From the NCBI RefSeq assembly GCF_012999535.1, contig NZ_JABBWV010000001.1, forward strand, positions 1,116,001-1,180,000: a stretch of 64,000 nt of DNA. The letters are read 5' to 3'. The notes under the pieces are model-generated. The model did no database searches, was not told the DNA's origin, and saw only the letters and a list, made by a program, of their open reading frames with translations. This document shows positions 53,170 to 61,919 of this stretch, piece by piece. The DNA is from Microbispora sp. H11081. GTDB lineage: Bacteria; Actinomycetota; Actinomycetes; Streptosporangiales; Streptosporangiaceae. The position numbers and the translations under genes were made by a program. Position 1 is the first letter of the stretch. Every line of letters starts with the position of its first letter.

Positions 53170-53205
53170 GAAGAGCCTCGCTCCCTGAGGGGAGCGAGGC
53201 TCTTC
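53170..53205. terminator. Bidirectional terminator
   Basis: A perfect 16-bp stem (GAAGAGCCTCGCTCCC, loop TGAG, complementary arm ending at 53205) lies between the convergent LLM and acyl-CoA ligase genes. It is the strongest hairpin in the window. Confidence 0.85.
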
Positions 53206-53258
53206 GCGATGCCGCGGGCTCGGCGCGGGCCCGGTCGCCAGGGCCCGCGCCGCGCCCG

Positions 53259-55379
53259 TCAGCCCGCCTGGTCGTTGATGAGCAGGCAGTCGACGGCGGT
53301 GACGCCCTGTCCCTCCGGCAGGACCAGCAGCGGGTTCATCTCGGCCGCGGCCAGGCCGGGCAGCGAGGCCGCCAGTGCGGAGAACCGCACGGCGACCTCG
53401 ACCAGGGCGGCCCGGTCGAGGGCCGGTGCGCCCCGGTAGCCGGCCAGGAGCCTGCCGAGCACCCCGGCGTCGAGCAGTTCCTCCACGTCGGCTGCCGCGA
53501 GGGGGACCGGACGGGAGGGCGCGGGCCCCATCAGCTCGGCCAGGATGCCGCCTGGGGCGATGGACAGGACGAGCCCGACCTGCGGGTCGTCGACGACGCC
53601 CATCAGGCATTCGAGGGCCTCGCCCCGCACCATCCGCTGGACGAGGATGCCGGTGATCCGGGCGTCCGGCGCGTGGCCGCGTACGGATTCGAGCATCGCG
53701 GCGGCGGCGGCCTCGGCCTCCTCGGCGGTGGCGAGGCCCAGCCGGACGCCCCCGACCTCCGTCTTGTGCGCGATGTCCGGGGACTCGACCTTGAGCACCA
53801 CCGGGAGGCCGACGCGCTCGACCACGGCGGCCACCTCGTCCACGCCCGAGGCGACGCCGAAGGGCGCCACCGGGACCCCGGCGGCCTCCAGGGCCTCCAG
53901 CGCGTCCGATCCGGAGGCGACCGCGTACGGCGAGGGCCACTTGCCCGCGGGCTCGACGGCGGGCCGGTCGGTGAGGGTGAAGCGCGGCCACTCGAGCCAG
54001 GACTTGAGCGCGAGGATGCCCGGGCGCAGCCCCATCACGACCGGCACTCCGGCCTGCTCCAGCGTGGCCTGGATGACCGGGTCGAGCGGGCCCGCGGTCA
54101 TGGTCAGCAGCACCAGCGGCGTCTCGGTGCCGGCGGCGACCTCGGCCAGGATCTTCGCCTGCGCGCGGTAGAGCTCCTCCTGCCCGGGACCGGCGAGCCC
54201 GACGTTCATCGCGAACACCACCATGCCGATGCCGGGCTGCTCTGCGGTCACCTGGAGGGAGCGCAGGAGGATCGACGGGTCCTCCACGGCGGAGCCCGTC
54301 ACGTCCAGCGGGTTGTTGACCCCGGCGAAGTCGGGAAGGATGCCGCTCAGCCGCTCCGTGGCGTCCCGGTCGAACGCGGGCAGCGACAGGCCGCAGGTCT
54401 CGGCGGCGTCGGCCACGAGCCCGCTCGCGCCACCCGAGATCGACAGCACTCCGACGCCCGTCTCGCCCACGCCGGTCCTGCGCAGGTGCGAGAACAGCAG
54501 GACCGTCTCGCGGAACTCGTCGAGGTCGTTGACGCGGATCGCGCCGACCGAGGCCAGCAGGCCGTCGAGGGCGGCGGCGGCCCCGGACACGGCGCCGGTG
54601 TGCGCCATGGCCGCCTGGCGGCCGAGGTCGGACCTGCCGCCGGAGACGACGACGACCGCCTTGCCCCGCGCGCGGGCCCGGCGGCACGCCTCCGCGAACT
54701 TGGGGGCGTCACGCAGGCCTTCGAGGAAGACCCCGATGACGTCGGTCGACTCGTCCTCGGCGTACCAGGCGACGTAGTCGGAGACGGTGGCCGACACCTC
54801 GTTGCCGGTCGTGATCAGCGCGGAGGCCCCGAGGCCGCGGCCCATCGCCGAGTCGGTGACCGCGTGGGACAGGGCGCCGGACTGCAGGACCAGCGCGACG
54901 TTCCCCTTGGGCAGGGGGTCGACGATCCGGCCGGAGTAGGCGGCGGCCCCCTCCGACAGGTCGGCCGTGCCGTAGCAGTTGGGGCCGCAGGCGACCATGT
55001 CGTACCGGTCGAGCAGGCGGCGGAGTTCGGCGGCGCGCTCGGATCCCGCGCTGCCCTCGCCGAATCCGCTGCCGATCAGCACGACCGCGCGCACGCCACG
55101 CTCGCCTGCGTCGCGCACGGCGGTCAGGGCGGCGTCGGCGCCGACGGCGACGACGACGAGGTCCACGCCGTCGGGAAGCGCGCTGACGGAGGGCACGCAG
55201 GGAGCGCCGAGCACCTCGTCGTACTTGGGGTTGACGGCGTGGATCTCTCCGCTGAAGCCGAACCTGCGCAGGTTCTCGATCACCCGGGTGCCCCGGTTGC
55301 GTCGTGGGGAGGCGCCCACGACCGCGATGGAACGCGGGCGCAGGAGCGGTCGCAGGTCACGGAATACAGGGTCAGACAT
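53259..55379 (-). CDS. ADP-forming acetate/acyl-CoA ligase, fused subunits
   Basis: A 706-residue protein of the ACD/PAT-like family. The CoA-binding domain is RPRSIAVVGASPRRNRGTRVIENL, followed by succinyl-CoA-ligase-like domains with the phospho-His in MAHTGAVSG, then an ATP-grasp domain (LPVVLKVESPDIAHKTEVGGVRLGL ... MVRGEALECLMGVVDDPQVG ... LEMNP-like AAEMNPLLV). It interconverts acyl-CoA and acid plus ATP, and would activate the acid or capture ATP at the pathway end. ATG 55379 is chosen over GTG 55385. It is divergent from DppD, sharing the 55380-55594 promoter region. Confidence 0.9.
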   Translation of the reverse strand: MSDPVFRDLRPLLRPRSIAVVGASPRRNRGTRVIENLRRFGFSGEIHAVNPKYDEVLGAPCVPSVSALPDGVDLVVVAVGADAALTAVRDAGERGVRAVVLIGSGFGEGSAGSERAAELRRLLDRYDMVACGPNCYGTADLSEGAAAYSGRIVDPLPKGNVALVLQSGALSHAVTDSAMGRGLGASALITTGNEVSATVSDYVAWYAEDESTDVIGVFLEGLRDAPKFAEACRRARARGKAVVVVSGGRSDLGRQAAMAHTGAVSGAAAALDGLLASVGAIRVNDLDEFRETVLLFSHLRRTGVGETGVGVLSISGGASGLVADAAETCGLSLPAFDRDATERLSGILPDFAGVNNPLDVTGSAVEDPSILLRSLQVTAEQPGIGMVVFAMNVGLAGPGQEELYRAQAKILAEVAAGTETPLVLLTMTAGPLDPVIQATLEQAGVPVVMGLRPGILALKSWLEWPRFTLTDRPAVEPAGKWPSPYAVASGSDALEALEAAGVPVAPFGVASGVDEVAAVVERVGLPVVLKVESPDIAHKTEVGGVRLGLATAEEAEAAAAAMLESVRGHAPDARITGILVQRMVRGEALECLMGVVDDPQVGLVLSIAPGGILAELMGPAPSRPVPLAAADVEELLDAGVLGRLLAGYRGAPALDRAALVEVAVRFSALAASLPGLAAAEMNPLLVLPEGQGVTAVDCLLINDQAG

Positions 55380-55497
55380 GATCACCGTCCGGTCGTCGTC
55401 GAGGGAAGTTCGGCGCAGGTCCGTGACGGAGCTTCCGCCAGTACGGGGGGTTCGCGAGATTTCACAGGATCGTCATCGCGAGCCGACGCACCTGCCC

Positions 55498-55551
55498 TTG
55501 TATCAGTAGCACGAAGAAGCTACTTTGATCCAACGGTTTGCTAAGTGAACC
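55498..55551 (+). promoter_or_regulatory. Promoter and IclR-type operator of the dppDF operon
   Basis: TTGTAT (55498-55503), 17 bases, TACTTT (55521-55526), then GGTTTGCTAAGTGAACC (55535-55551) starting about at the predicted +1. This is the fifth copy of the 17-bp regulon site. Confidence 0.75.
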
Positions 55552-55594
55552 ACCAAAACAGTGACGGAGGCTACCAAAAAGTGCAGGAGGTGCC

Positions 55595-56614
55595 ATGACC
55601 GTCAAAAGTGACGAAGGTGACGTCCTTCTCGATATCCGGAGTCTGCGTACTCGGATCGAGACCCTGCGGGGTGTCGTTCACCCCGTCAACGACGTGTCCC
55701 TGCAGTGCCGTGCCGGGCGTACGCTCGCGGTGGTCGGCGAGTCCGGGTCGGGCAAGAGCATGACCTTCCTGTCGGTGCTCGGCCTCCTGCCGGCCGGCGG
55801 GTCGATCGAGTCCGGATCGGTCACCTACCTCGGGCGGGAGATCTCCACCGCGAGCCCGAAGGAGATGCGACGGCTCCGCGGGAAGTCGATCGGGATGATC
55901 TTCCAGGACTCGCTGGCCGGTCTGAACCCCTCCTTCACGGTGGGGGAGCAGATCGGCGACGTGGTCCGCCACCACGAGAACGCGTCCCGGAGCCAGGCGA
56001 GGGAGCGTGCGATCGAGACCCTCGGGCTCGTCGGCCTCCCGAACCCCCGCGAGCGGGTGGACTACTACCCGCACCAGCTGTCCGGGGGCATGCGGCAGCG
56101 CGTGATGATCGCGATGGGCGTGGCGCTGCGGCCGCGGGTGCTCGTCGCCGACGAGCCGACCACCGCGCTCGACGTCACCGTGCAGGCCCAGATCATGGAA
56201 CTGCTCGACGGCCTCCGCAGGGAGCTCGGCATGTCCCTCGTGGTCATCACGCACGACCTCGGCGTCGTCGCCCGGTACGCCGAGGACGTCGCGGTCATGT
56301 ACGGCGGGCGTGTGGTCGAGCACGGCAGCGTCCGCCAGGTGCTCAAGAGCACGAACCACCCCTACACCGAGGCGCTGCTGCGTTCCAGTCCCCGGCCGGA
56401 CGCCAGCGTCGCGGAGCTCGACCCGATCCCCGGTCAGCCGCCGAACCTTCTCGCGGTCCCGCCGGGATGCGGCTTCCATCCGCGCTGCCACCGTCGCGAC
56501 GGCCGGGAGGACTGCACGGTCCAGATTCCCCAGTTGCGTGCGCTCAGCCCGACCAGCCAGTTGACCGCTTGCCATCACGCCGAGGAGATGGTCATGCAGG
56601 AGGTGAGCACGTGA
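55595..56614 (+). CDS. ABC transporter ATP-binding protein (DppD/OppD type)
   Basis: A 339-residue ATPase. Walker A is GESGSGKS, the Q-loop is [11 protein letters not shown], the signature is [13 protein letters not shown], Walker B is [12 protein letters not shown] and the switch is THDLG. The C-terminal oligopeptide-ABC domain carries [13 protein letters not shown], a Cys pattern that binds Fe-S or metal in some OppD/DppD. It powers the DppBC channel with the next gene. GGAGG precedes ATG 55595. Confidence 0.94.
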   Translation: MTVKSDEGDVLLDIRSLRTRIETLRGVVHPVNDVSLQCRAGRTLAVVGESGSGKSMTFLSVLGLLPAGGSIESGSVTYLGREISTASPKEMRRLRGKSIGMIFQDSLAGLNPSFTVGEQIGDVVRHHENASRSQARERAIETLGLVGLPNPRERVDYYPHQLSGGMRQRVMIAMGVALRPRVLVADEPTTALDVTVQAQIMELLDGLRRELGMSLVVITHDLGVVARYAEDVAVMYGGRVVEHGSVRQVLKSTNHPYTEALLRSSPRPDASVAELDPIPGQPPNLLAVPPGCGFHPRCHRRDGREDCTVQIPQLRALSPTSQLTACHHAEEMVMQEVST

Positions 56615-57723
56615 TGGCCGCCGAGACCGCCGAAGCCCCTGGCGCGCCCTTCGTCGCGGGGCAGGACGCAGTCCTGCGGGTCGAGAACCTGTCGAAGCAC
56701 TTCCGGCAGCGGAAGCGGTTCGGCCGTCCCTCGCCCGTCGTCAGAGCGGTGGACGACGTCTCCTTCGACCTCGCCCGTGGTGAGACTCTGGGCCTCGTCG
56801 GCGAGTCCGGGTGCGGCAAGACGACGCTGAGCCGCATGATCCTGCGGCTGATCGAGCCCACCTCCGGGAAGGTGTTCCTCGACGGCGAGGACGTCACCCG
56901 CCTTGAGGGCCGCCACCTGCGCACGTTCCGCCAGAAGGTCCAGGTGGTGTTCCAGGACCCGTACGCGTCGCTGGACCCGCGGCAGAAGGTGGGCGCCAGC
57001 GTCGGGGAACCGCTGACCAACTCCGGCCTCTCCCGCGAGCGCAAGCTGGAGATCGTGCACGAGACCCTGGAGCGGATGGGACTGCAGCGCGGGCAGGCCC
57101 GGCTGTTCCCGCACCAGTTCTCCGGAGGGCAGCGCCAGCGCATCGGCATCGCGCGGGCGCTCTCGGTCACCCCCCAGGTCCTGCTGCTCGACGAGCCCGT
57201 CTCCGCCCTGGACGTCTCCATCCAGGCCCAGGTGCTCAAGCTGCTGCGCGACCTGCGCGAGGAGTACGGCCTCAGCTACATCCTCATCTCCCACGACCTG
57301 TCCGTCGTACGGCATGTGAGCGACCGGGTCATGGTGATGTACCTGGGCCGGATCGTCGAGATCGCGTCCAAGCACGACCTCTACACCGCTCCGCGGCACC
57401 CGTACACGGCCTCGCTGCTGTCGGCCGCGCCGGTGCCCGACCCGGACGTCGAGCGCGTCCGCGAGCGGATCCAGCTCGCCGGCGATCCGCCCAACCCCGT
57501 CAACCCGCCGCCGGGGTGCGCCTTCCACCAGCGCTGCTTCCACGCCTCGGCGCTGGCGGAGAAGCTGCCCGACGACGAGGTCGAGGTGCTGGCGGACGGC
57601 CGCCGGGTGCCGGGAGCGTGCGCCCGGCTGCAGCCCGCGCTCGCCCCCGGAGCGGCCGGCACGCGCTGGTCTGCGTGCCATTTCCCGCTGGAGAACGAGG
57701 AGACCGCGGCGATCACCGCCTGA
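56614..57723 (+). CDS. ABC transporter ATP-binding protein (DppF/OppF type)
   Basis: A 369-residue ATPase. Walker A is [10 protein letters not shown], then [13 protein letters not shown], signature [15 protein letters not shown], Walker [13 protein letters not shown] and SHDLSVV. The C-terminal domain has [14 protein letters not shown] 56614 overlaps the DppD stop (TGATG); GTG 56611, seven bases after AGGAGG, is an equally good start. It completes the importer whose other parts lie at 39-48 kb on the opposite strand. Confidence 0.94.
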   Translation: MAAETAEAPGAPFVAGQDAVLRVENLSKHFRQRKRFGRPSPVVRAVDDVSFDLARGETLGLVGESGCGKTTLSRMILRLIEPTSGKVFLDGEDVTRLEGRHLRTFRQKVQVVFQDPYASLDPRQKVGASVGEPLTNSGLSRERKLEIVHETLERMGLQRGQARLFPHQFSGGQRQRIGIARALSVTPQVLLLDEPVSALDVSIQAQVLKLLRDLREEYGLSYILISHDLSVVRHVSDRVMVMYLGRIVEIASKHDLYTAPRHPYTASLLSAAPVPDPDVERVRERIQLAGDPPNPVNPPPGCAFHQRCFHASALAEKLPDDEVEVLADGRRVPGACARLQPALAPGAAGTRWSACHFPLENEETAAITA

Positions 57724-57748
57724 CGGTCTCGCACGGAGCACGTCGAGG

Positions 57749-57778
57749 ACGCGCTCCGGCCGTGGGGCCGGAGCGCGT
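57749..57778 (+). terminator. Terminator after dppDF
   Basis: A perfect 13-bp stem ACGCGCTCCGGCC/GGCCGGAGCGCGT with a GTGG loop, 26 bases past the DppF stop. Confidence 0.75.
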
Positions 57779-57833
57779 TCCCGCCTGTCCCGGGGCTTTC
57801 TCGTGGCCCCGGCGGCAACCTGAGTCCCAAGGA

Positions 57834-57888
57834 TTGACACGAGCAGCAGTCGACCCATTGAATGAACCAGAGATTCACTCAGTGAACC
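57834..57888 (+). promoter_or_regulatory. Promoter and IclR-type operator of the demethylase operon
   Basis: -35 TTGACA (57834-57839), 18 bases, TTGAAT (57858-57863), then GATTCACTCAGTGAACC (57872-57888). The operator ends only eight bases before the ATG and abuts the GAGGAG ribosome-binding site, so the leader must be very short. Confidence 0.78.
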
Positions 57889-57896
57889 GAGGAGTC

Positions 57897-60350
57897 ATGA
57901 ACGCAGAACAGCCGGCTCGCAGCAGGGTCGTCATCATCGGTGGCGGCATCGTGGGCACGAGCGTCGCCTACCACCTGGCCAAACTGGGCCTGTCGGACGT
58001 CGTCCTGCTGGAGCAGGGCAGCCTTTCGTGCGGCACCACCTGGCACGCGGCCGGCCTGGTCGGCCAACTCCGCGCGACGGACGCCATGACGCAGTTGATC
58101 AAGTACTCCACCGAGCTGTACGCCGAACTGGAGGAGGAGACCGGCCTCGGCACGGGCTGGATGCGCACCGGCAGCCTGTCGGTCGCCCGCACCCCCGAGC
58201 GGATGGCCTCGCTGCGGCGGACCGCCGCCACCGCCCAGGCGTTCGGCGTCGAGGCGCAGGTGATCAGCGCCGCGGAGGCCGGGGAGAAGTGGCCGCTGAT
58301 GCGGACCGACGACCTGGTCGGCGCGGTCTGGCTGCCCGGCGACGGCAAGGCCAACCCCACCGACCTGACCCAGGCGCTCGCCCGCGGCGCGCGGAAGCGG
58401 GGCGCGAAGGTCCTGGAGAACACCAAGGTCATCGGCATCGACGTGGCCGACGGCCGGGTCACCGGCGTACGCACCGAGGCCGGCACGATCGAGTGCGAGA
58501 TCCTGGTGAACTGCGCGGGCCAGTGGGCCGCCCAGGTCGGCGCGATGGCCGGGACGACCGTCCCCCTGCACTCGGTCGAGCACTTCTACGTCGTCACCGA
58601 ATGGATGGAGGGCGTCACCCGGGACCTCCCGGTGATGCGCGACCAGGACGGCTACATCTACTTCAAGGAAGAGGTCGGCGGCCTGGTCATGGGCGGGTTC
58701 GAGCCCGACGCCAAGCCGTGGGTCGGCCCCTACGACATCCCCGACCCCTTCGTCTTCCAGTTGCTCGACGAGGACTGGAACCAGTTCGCCATCCTCATGG
58801 AGAACGCGATCACCCGGGTGCCCGCACTGGAGCGTACGGGGATCAAGAAGTTCTACAACGGCCCGGAGAGCTTCACGCCGGACAACCACTTCATCATGGG
58901 CGAGACGCCCGAGATCCCCAACATGTACGTGCTCGCGGGGTTCAACTCCACCGGCATCGCCTCGGCGGGCGGCGCGGGCCTGGCCCTGGCCGAGTGGATC
59001 ATCGAGGGCGAGCCGACCCGTGACCTGTGGCCCGTCGACGTCCGGCGCTTCGCGAAGTTCAACGGCAACGAGGTGTGGCTGAGGGACAGGACCAAGGAGA
59101 CCCTCGGCCTCCACTACGCCATCCCGTGGCCGAACCGCGAGCCGGAGACCGGCCGCCCCCTGCGCCGCTCGCCCGTCCACCACCTCCTCGACGCCGCGGG
59201 CGCGGTCATGGGCAGCAGGATGGGCTGGGAACGGCCCAACTGGTACGCCCCCGAGGGCGTCGACAAGGTCGTGGAGTACTCCTTCGGGCACCAGAACTGG
59301 CGCCCGTACGTCGACGCGGAGGTCGAGGGCACCAGGAACAGGGTCGCGCTGCTCGACCAGACGGCCTTCACGAAGTTCCTGATCAAGGGGCCGGACGCCG
59401 AGGAGGTGCTCCAGTACCTCTGCACGGCGGACGTGGCCGTCGCCCCCGGCGCGACCGTCTACACCGGCATGCTCAACGACCGCGGCGGCTACGAGTCCGA
59501 CGTCACGATCACCCGCGTCTCCCGGGACGAGTACCTGCTCGTGACCGGCTCCGGGCAGAGCACCCGCGACCACCACTTCATCACCAGGAACCTCCCCGAG
59601 GGCTGCCGGACCCAGATCGTCGACGTGACCTCGTCGTACGCCGTCTTCGGGATCATGGGACCGAGGTCGCGCGACCTGCTCGGCAGGCTCACCAAGACGG
59701 ATCTGTCGAACGAGCGCTTCCCCTTCTACACGAGCCAGGAGATCGAGCTCGGGCCGGTGCCGTGCCGCGCCACCCGCGTCAGCTACGTCGGCGAGCTGGG
59801 CTGGGAGCTCTACATCCCCACCGAGTACGCGGTCACCGGGTTCGAGTACCTCAACGAGGCGGGCGCCGAGTTCGGCCTCGTGCTCGCCGGCCACTACGCC
59901 ATCGACGCGATGCGCGTCGAGAAGGGCTACCGGGCGTGGGGCCGTGAGCTCACCCCCGACCGCACCCCGGTCGAGGCGGGCACCTCGTTCGCCTGCAAGC
60001 TCGGCACGAACATCCCGTTCCGCGGCCGTGAGGCGGTCGAGAAGCAGAAGCAGTCGGGGGTGAACCGCAGGCTCGTCTCCCTAGTCGTGGACGACCGCGA
60101 CGTCGCCCTCTGGGGAGGCGAGCTCGTCCTCCGCGACGGCGAGCCCGCCGGCTTCGTCAGCTCAGGGACGTACGGACCGACCCTCGGGAAGGGCGTCGCG
60201 ATGGCGTACATCGAGCGTCCCCTCGACCTGGTCGACGCGGACTACATCAACTCCGGCACCTACCAGCTCGACGTCGCCGGCCGGCTCGTGGACGCGGCGG
60301 CGAGCCTGCGCGCCCCGTTCGACCCGTCCGGCTCGCGGCTGAAGGCGTGA
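57897..60350 (+). CDS. FAD-dependent N-demethylase, dimethylglycine/sarcosine dehydrogenase-like (DAO-GcvT fusion)
   Basis: An 817-residue protein. The N-terminal DAO domain has the FAD motif IIGGGIVGTSVAYHLAKLG (13-31) and TTWHAAGLVGQLR, where the His is the covalent-FAD residue in dimethylglycine dehydrogenase. A central FAO_M region leads to a C-terminal GcvT domain (about 430-800; VSYVGELGWELYIP, GHYAIDAMRVEKGYRAWGREL, GxEAVEKQ) that binds tetrahydrofolate. It removes an N-methyl group and passes the one-carbon unit to folate. ATG 57897 follows GAGGAG. The folate deformylase gene follows directly. Confidence 0.92.
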   Translation: MNAEQPARSRVVIIGGGIVGTSVAYHLAKLGLSDVVLLEQGSLSCGTTWHAAGLVGQLRATDAMTQLIKYSTELYAELEEETGLGTGWMRTGSLSVARTPERMASLRRTAATAQAFGVEAQVISAAEAGEKWPLMRTDDLVGAVWLPGDGKANPTDLTQALARGARKRGAKVLENTKVIGIDVADGRVTGVRTEAGTIECEILVNCAGQWAAQVGAMAGTTVPLHSVEHFYVVTEWMEGVTRDLPVMRDQDGYIYFKEEVGGLVMGGFEPDAKPWVGPYDIPDPFVFQLLDEDWNQFAILMENAITRVPALERTGIKKFYNGPESFTPDNHFIMGETPEIPNMYVLAGFNSTGIASAGGAGLALAEWIIEGEPTRDLWPVDVRRFAKFNGNEVWLRDRTKETLGLHYAIPWPNREPETGRPLRRSPVHHLLDAAGAVMGSRMGWERPNWYAPEGVDKVVEYSFGHQNWRPYVDAEVEGTRNRVALLDQTAFTKFLIKGPDAEEVLQYLCTADVAVAPGATVYTGMLNDRGGYESDVTITRVSRDEYLLVTGSGQSTRDHHFITRNLPEGCRTQIVDVTSSYAVFGIMGPRSRDLLGRLTKTDLSNERFPFYTSQEIELGPVPCRATRVSYVGELGWELYIPTEYAVTGFEYLNEAGAEFGLVLAGHYAIDAMRVEKGYRAWGRELTPDRTPVEAGTSFACKLGTNIPFRGREAVEKQKQSGVNRRLVSLVVDDRDVALWGGELVLRDGEPAGFVSSGTYGPTLGKGVAMAYIERPLDLVDADYINSGTYQLDVAGRLVDAAASLRAPFDPSGSRLKA

Positions 60351-60385
60351 CCCCCGGCCGAAGGAACGAGTAGGAAGAGACACAC

Positions 60386-61249
60386 GTGGAAACCGGCTCA
60401 AGGTCCATCGTCATCACGCTGTCGTGCACGGACCGGCCTGGCATCGTGCGCGCCGTCGCGGACTTCTTCTTCGACAGAGACTGCGACATCATCGAGAGCC
60501 ACCAGTTCGGCGACCCTCACTCCGGTCTGTTCTTCATGCGCGTCCACCTGCGCGCGGGACAGGCCACCCCGCCGGTCGACGGCCTGCGGGCGGACTTCGC
60601 CTCCGTGGCCGACACGTTCAGGATGCAGTACGAGCTGCACGATCTCAGCGTCCGGCCACGGCTGCTGCTGATGGTGTCCAAGTTCGACCACTGCCTCAAC
60701 GACCTGCTCTACCGGCGGCGGTCGGGGCAGCTCCCCGTCGACATCCCGGCGATCGTGTCGAACCATCCGGACCTCGCGCCGCTGGCCGAGTGGCACGGGA
60801 TCCCGTTCCACCACGTGCCGGTGACGAAGGAGACCAAACCGGCCGCGGAGCGGCGGCTCCTCGAACTGGTCGATGAGCACCGGATCGACCTGGTGGTGCT
60901 CGCCCGCTACATGCAGATCCTGTCGGAGGATCTGTGCAAGGCCCTGGACGGCAAGGCGATCAACATCCACCACTCGTTCCTGCCGAGCTTCAAGGGCGCC
61001 AACCCGTACGGCCAGGCGCACGAGCGCGGGGTGAAGCTGATCGGCGCGACGGCGCACTACGTGACGTCCGACCTCGACGAGGGCCCGATCATCGAGCAGG
61101 ACGTCGTGCGCGTGGACCACTCCACGGCCGTGCCGGACCTGGTGGCGCTCGGCCGGGACGTCGAGTGCCGCACGCTGGCCCGCGCGGTGCTCTGGCACGT
61201 GCAGCGGCGGGTGCTGCTCAACGGCCACCGCACGGTGGTCTTCGCCTGA
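60386..61249 (+). CDS. purU: Formyltetrahydrofolate deformylase
   Basis: A 287-residue protein. The N-terminal ACT domain (about 8-85; VITLSCTDRPGIVRAVADFFFDRDCDI) may sense glycine or Met as in E. coli PurU. The C-terminal formyltransferase-fold domain has the active-site block NIHHSFLPSFKGANPYGQAHERGVKLIGATAHYV and the Asp in DLDEGPIIEQD. It hydrolyses 10-formyl-THF to formate and THF. GTG 60386 follows GGAAGAG. Lying 35 bases after the demethylase, it recycles the folate loaded by demethylation. Confidence 0.93.
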   Translation: METGSRSIVITLSCTDRPGIVRAVADFFFDRDCDIIESHQFGDPHSGLFFMRVHLRAGQATPPVDGLRADFASVADTFRMQYELHDLSVRPRLLLMVSKFDHCLNDLLYRRRSGQLPVDIPAIVSNHPDLAPLAEWHGIPFHHVPVTKETKPAAERRLLELVDEHRIDLVVLARYMQILSEDLCKALDGKAINIHHSFLPSFKGANPYGQAHERGVKLIGATAHYVTSDLDEGPIIEQDVVRVDHSTAVPDLVALGRDVECRTLARAVLWHVQRRVLLNGHRTVVFA

Positions 61250-61398
61250 TCCCGGACGCCGGCCTTCGCGGAGGCCCGAGGCCGGAGCACCCGCTCCGCC
61301 ACGGGCCTTCGCGGGACGGAGCGGCGAACGGTCATGTGCCGGACGCTAGCATCCCCTGTCGATCACTCGTCGGGCTCTTCCGGGGTGCGCGGCAGGGC

Positions 61399-61902
61399 TC
61401 AGCGCCCGCTCGCCGCGATGGTCCGCCATTCGCCCTCCAGCCCGGCCGCGGCACGCCGCGCGGTCCACGCGCGGCGTCCCGACCGCGCGAGGTGGCCGGC
61501 GGCCCACAGACCGCCGGCCGCGGCCGGTCCCGCGAGCAGGGCGACCACGACGACCAGTACGGGCGACGAGGGGCCAGGGGCCGGTTCCTCCCCGGCGTCG
61601 ACCCAGATGTCCAGCCGGTCTCCGGGCCGGTGCCCCGAGGTCGTCACCTGTCTGCCCGTGTGCGGGCGGCCGTCCCTGCCGGTCCAGACGACCTCCACCA
61701 CGCCGGCGGGCAACGGAGCGGACCGGCCCGCGGCGACGGGGATCCGGAGCACCCGTACGACCCGGGCGGTCACCGGCCGGTGGCCGTCGGCGTAGGCGTC
61801 CGCGCCGCGCGTCATCAGCGCGCTGACGCTCGCGCTGGTGGCGCAGCCGACGATCAGGAGCAGCGCGGCCGTCACGACGCGTACGGCCGGCGAGGCGTGC
61901 AC
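61399..61902 (-). CDS. Rv1733c-like two-TM membrane protein
   Basis: A 167-residue protein. TM1 is near the N-terminus (VVTAALLLIVGCATSASVSALM), an extracytoplasmic domain contains PVTARVVRV and VEVVWTGRDGRPHTGRQVTTSGHRPGDRLDIWVDAGE, TM2 is about 112-135, and a basic tail follows. The layout matches the mycobacterial Rv1733c family of unknown function. GTG 61902 is the only good start. It lies 18 bases past the lysA stop on the same strand. Confidence 0.75.
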   Translation of the reverse strand: MHASPAVRVVTAALLLIVGCATSASVSALMTRGADAYADGHRPVTARVVRVLRIPVAAGRSAPLPAGVVEVVWTGRDGRPHTGRQVTTSGHRPGDRLDIWVDAGEEPAPGPSSPVLVVVVALLAGPAAAGGLWAAGHLARSGRRAWTARRAAAGLEGEWRTIAASGR

Positions 61903-61919
61903 GGTGTCGCCCGCGCCGC

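Noticed and set aside
61260..61340. Hairpin-like GGAGC/GCTCC and GGCCTTCGCGG repeats between purU and the Rv1733c-like gene
   Set aside because: Stems are short and imperfect; not strong enough to call a terminator.
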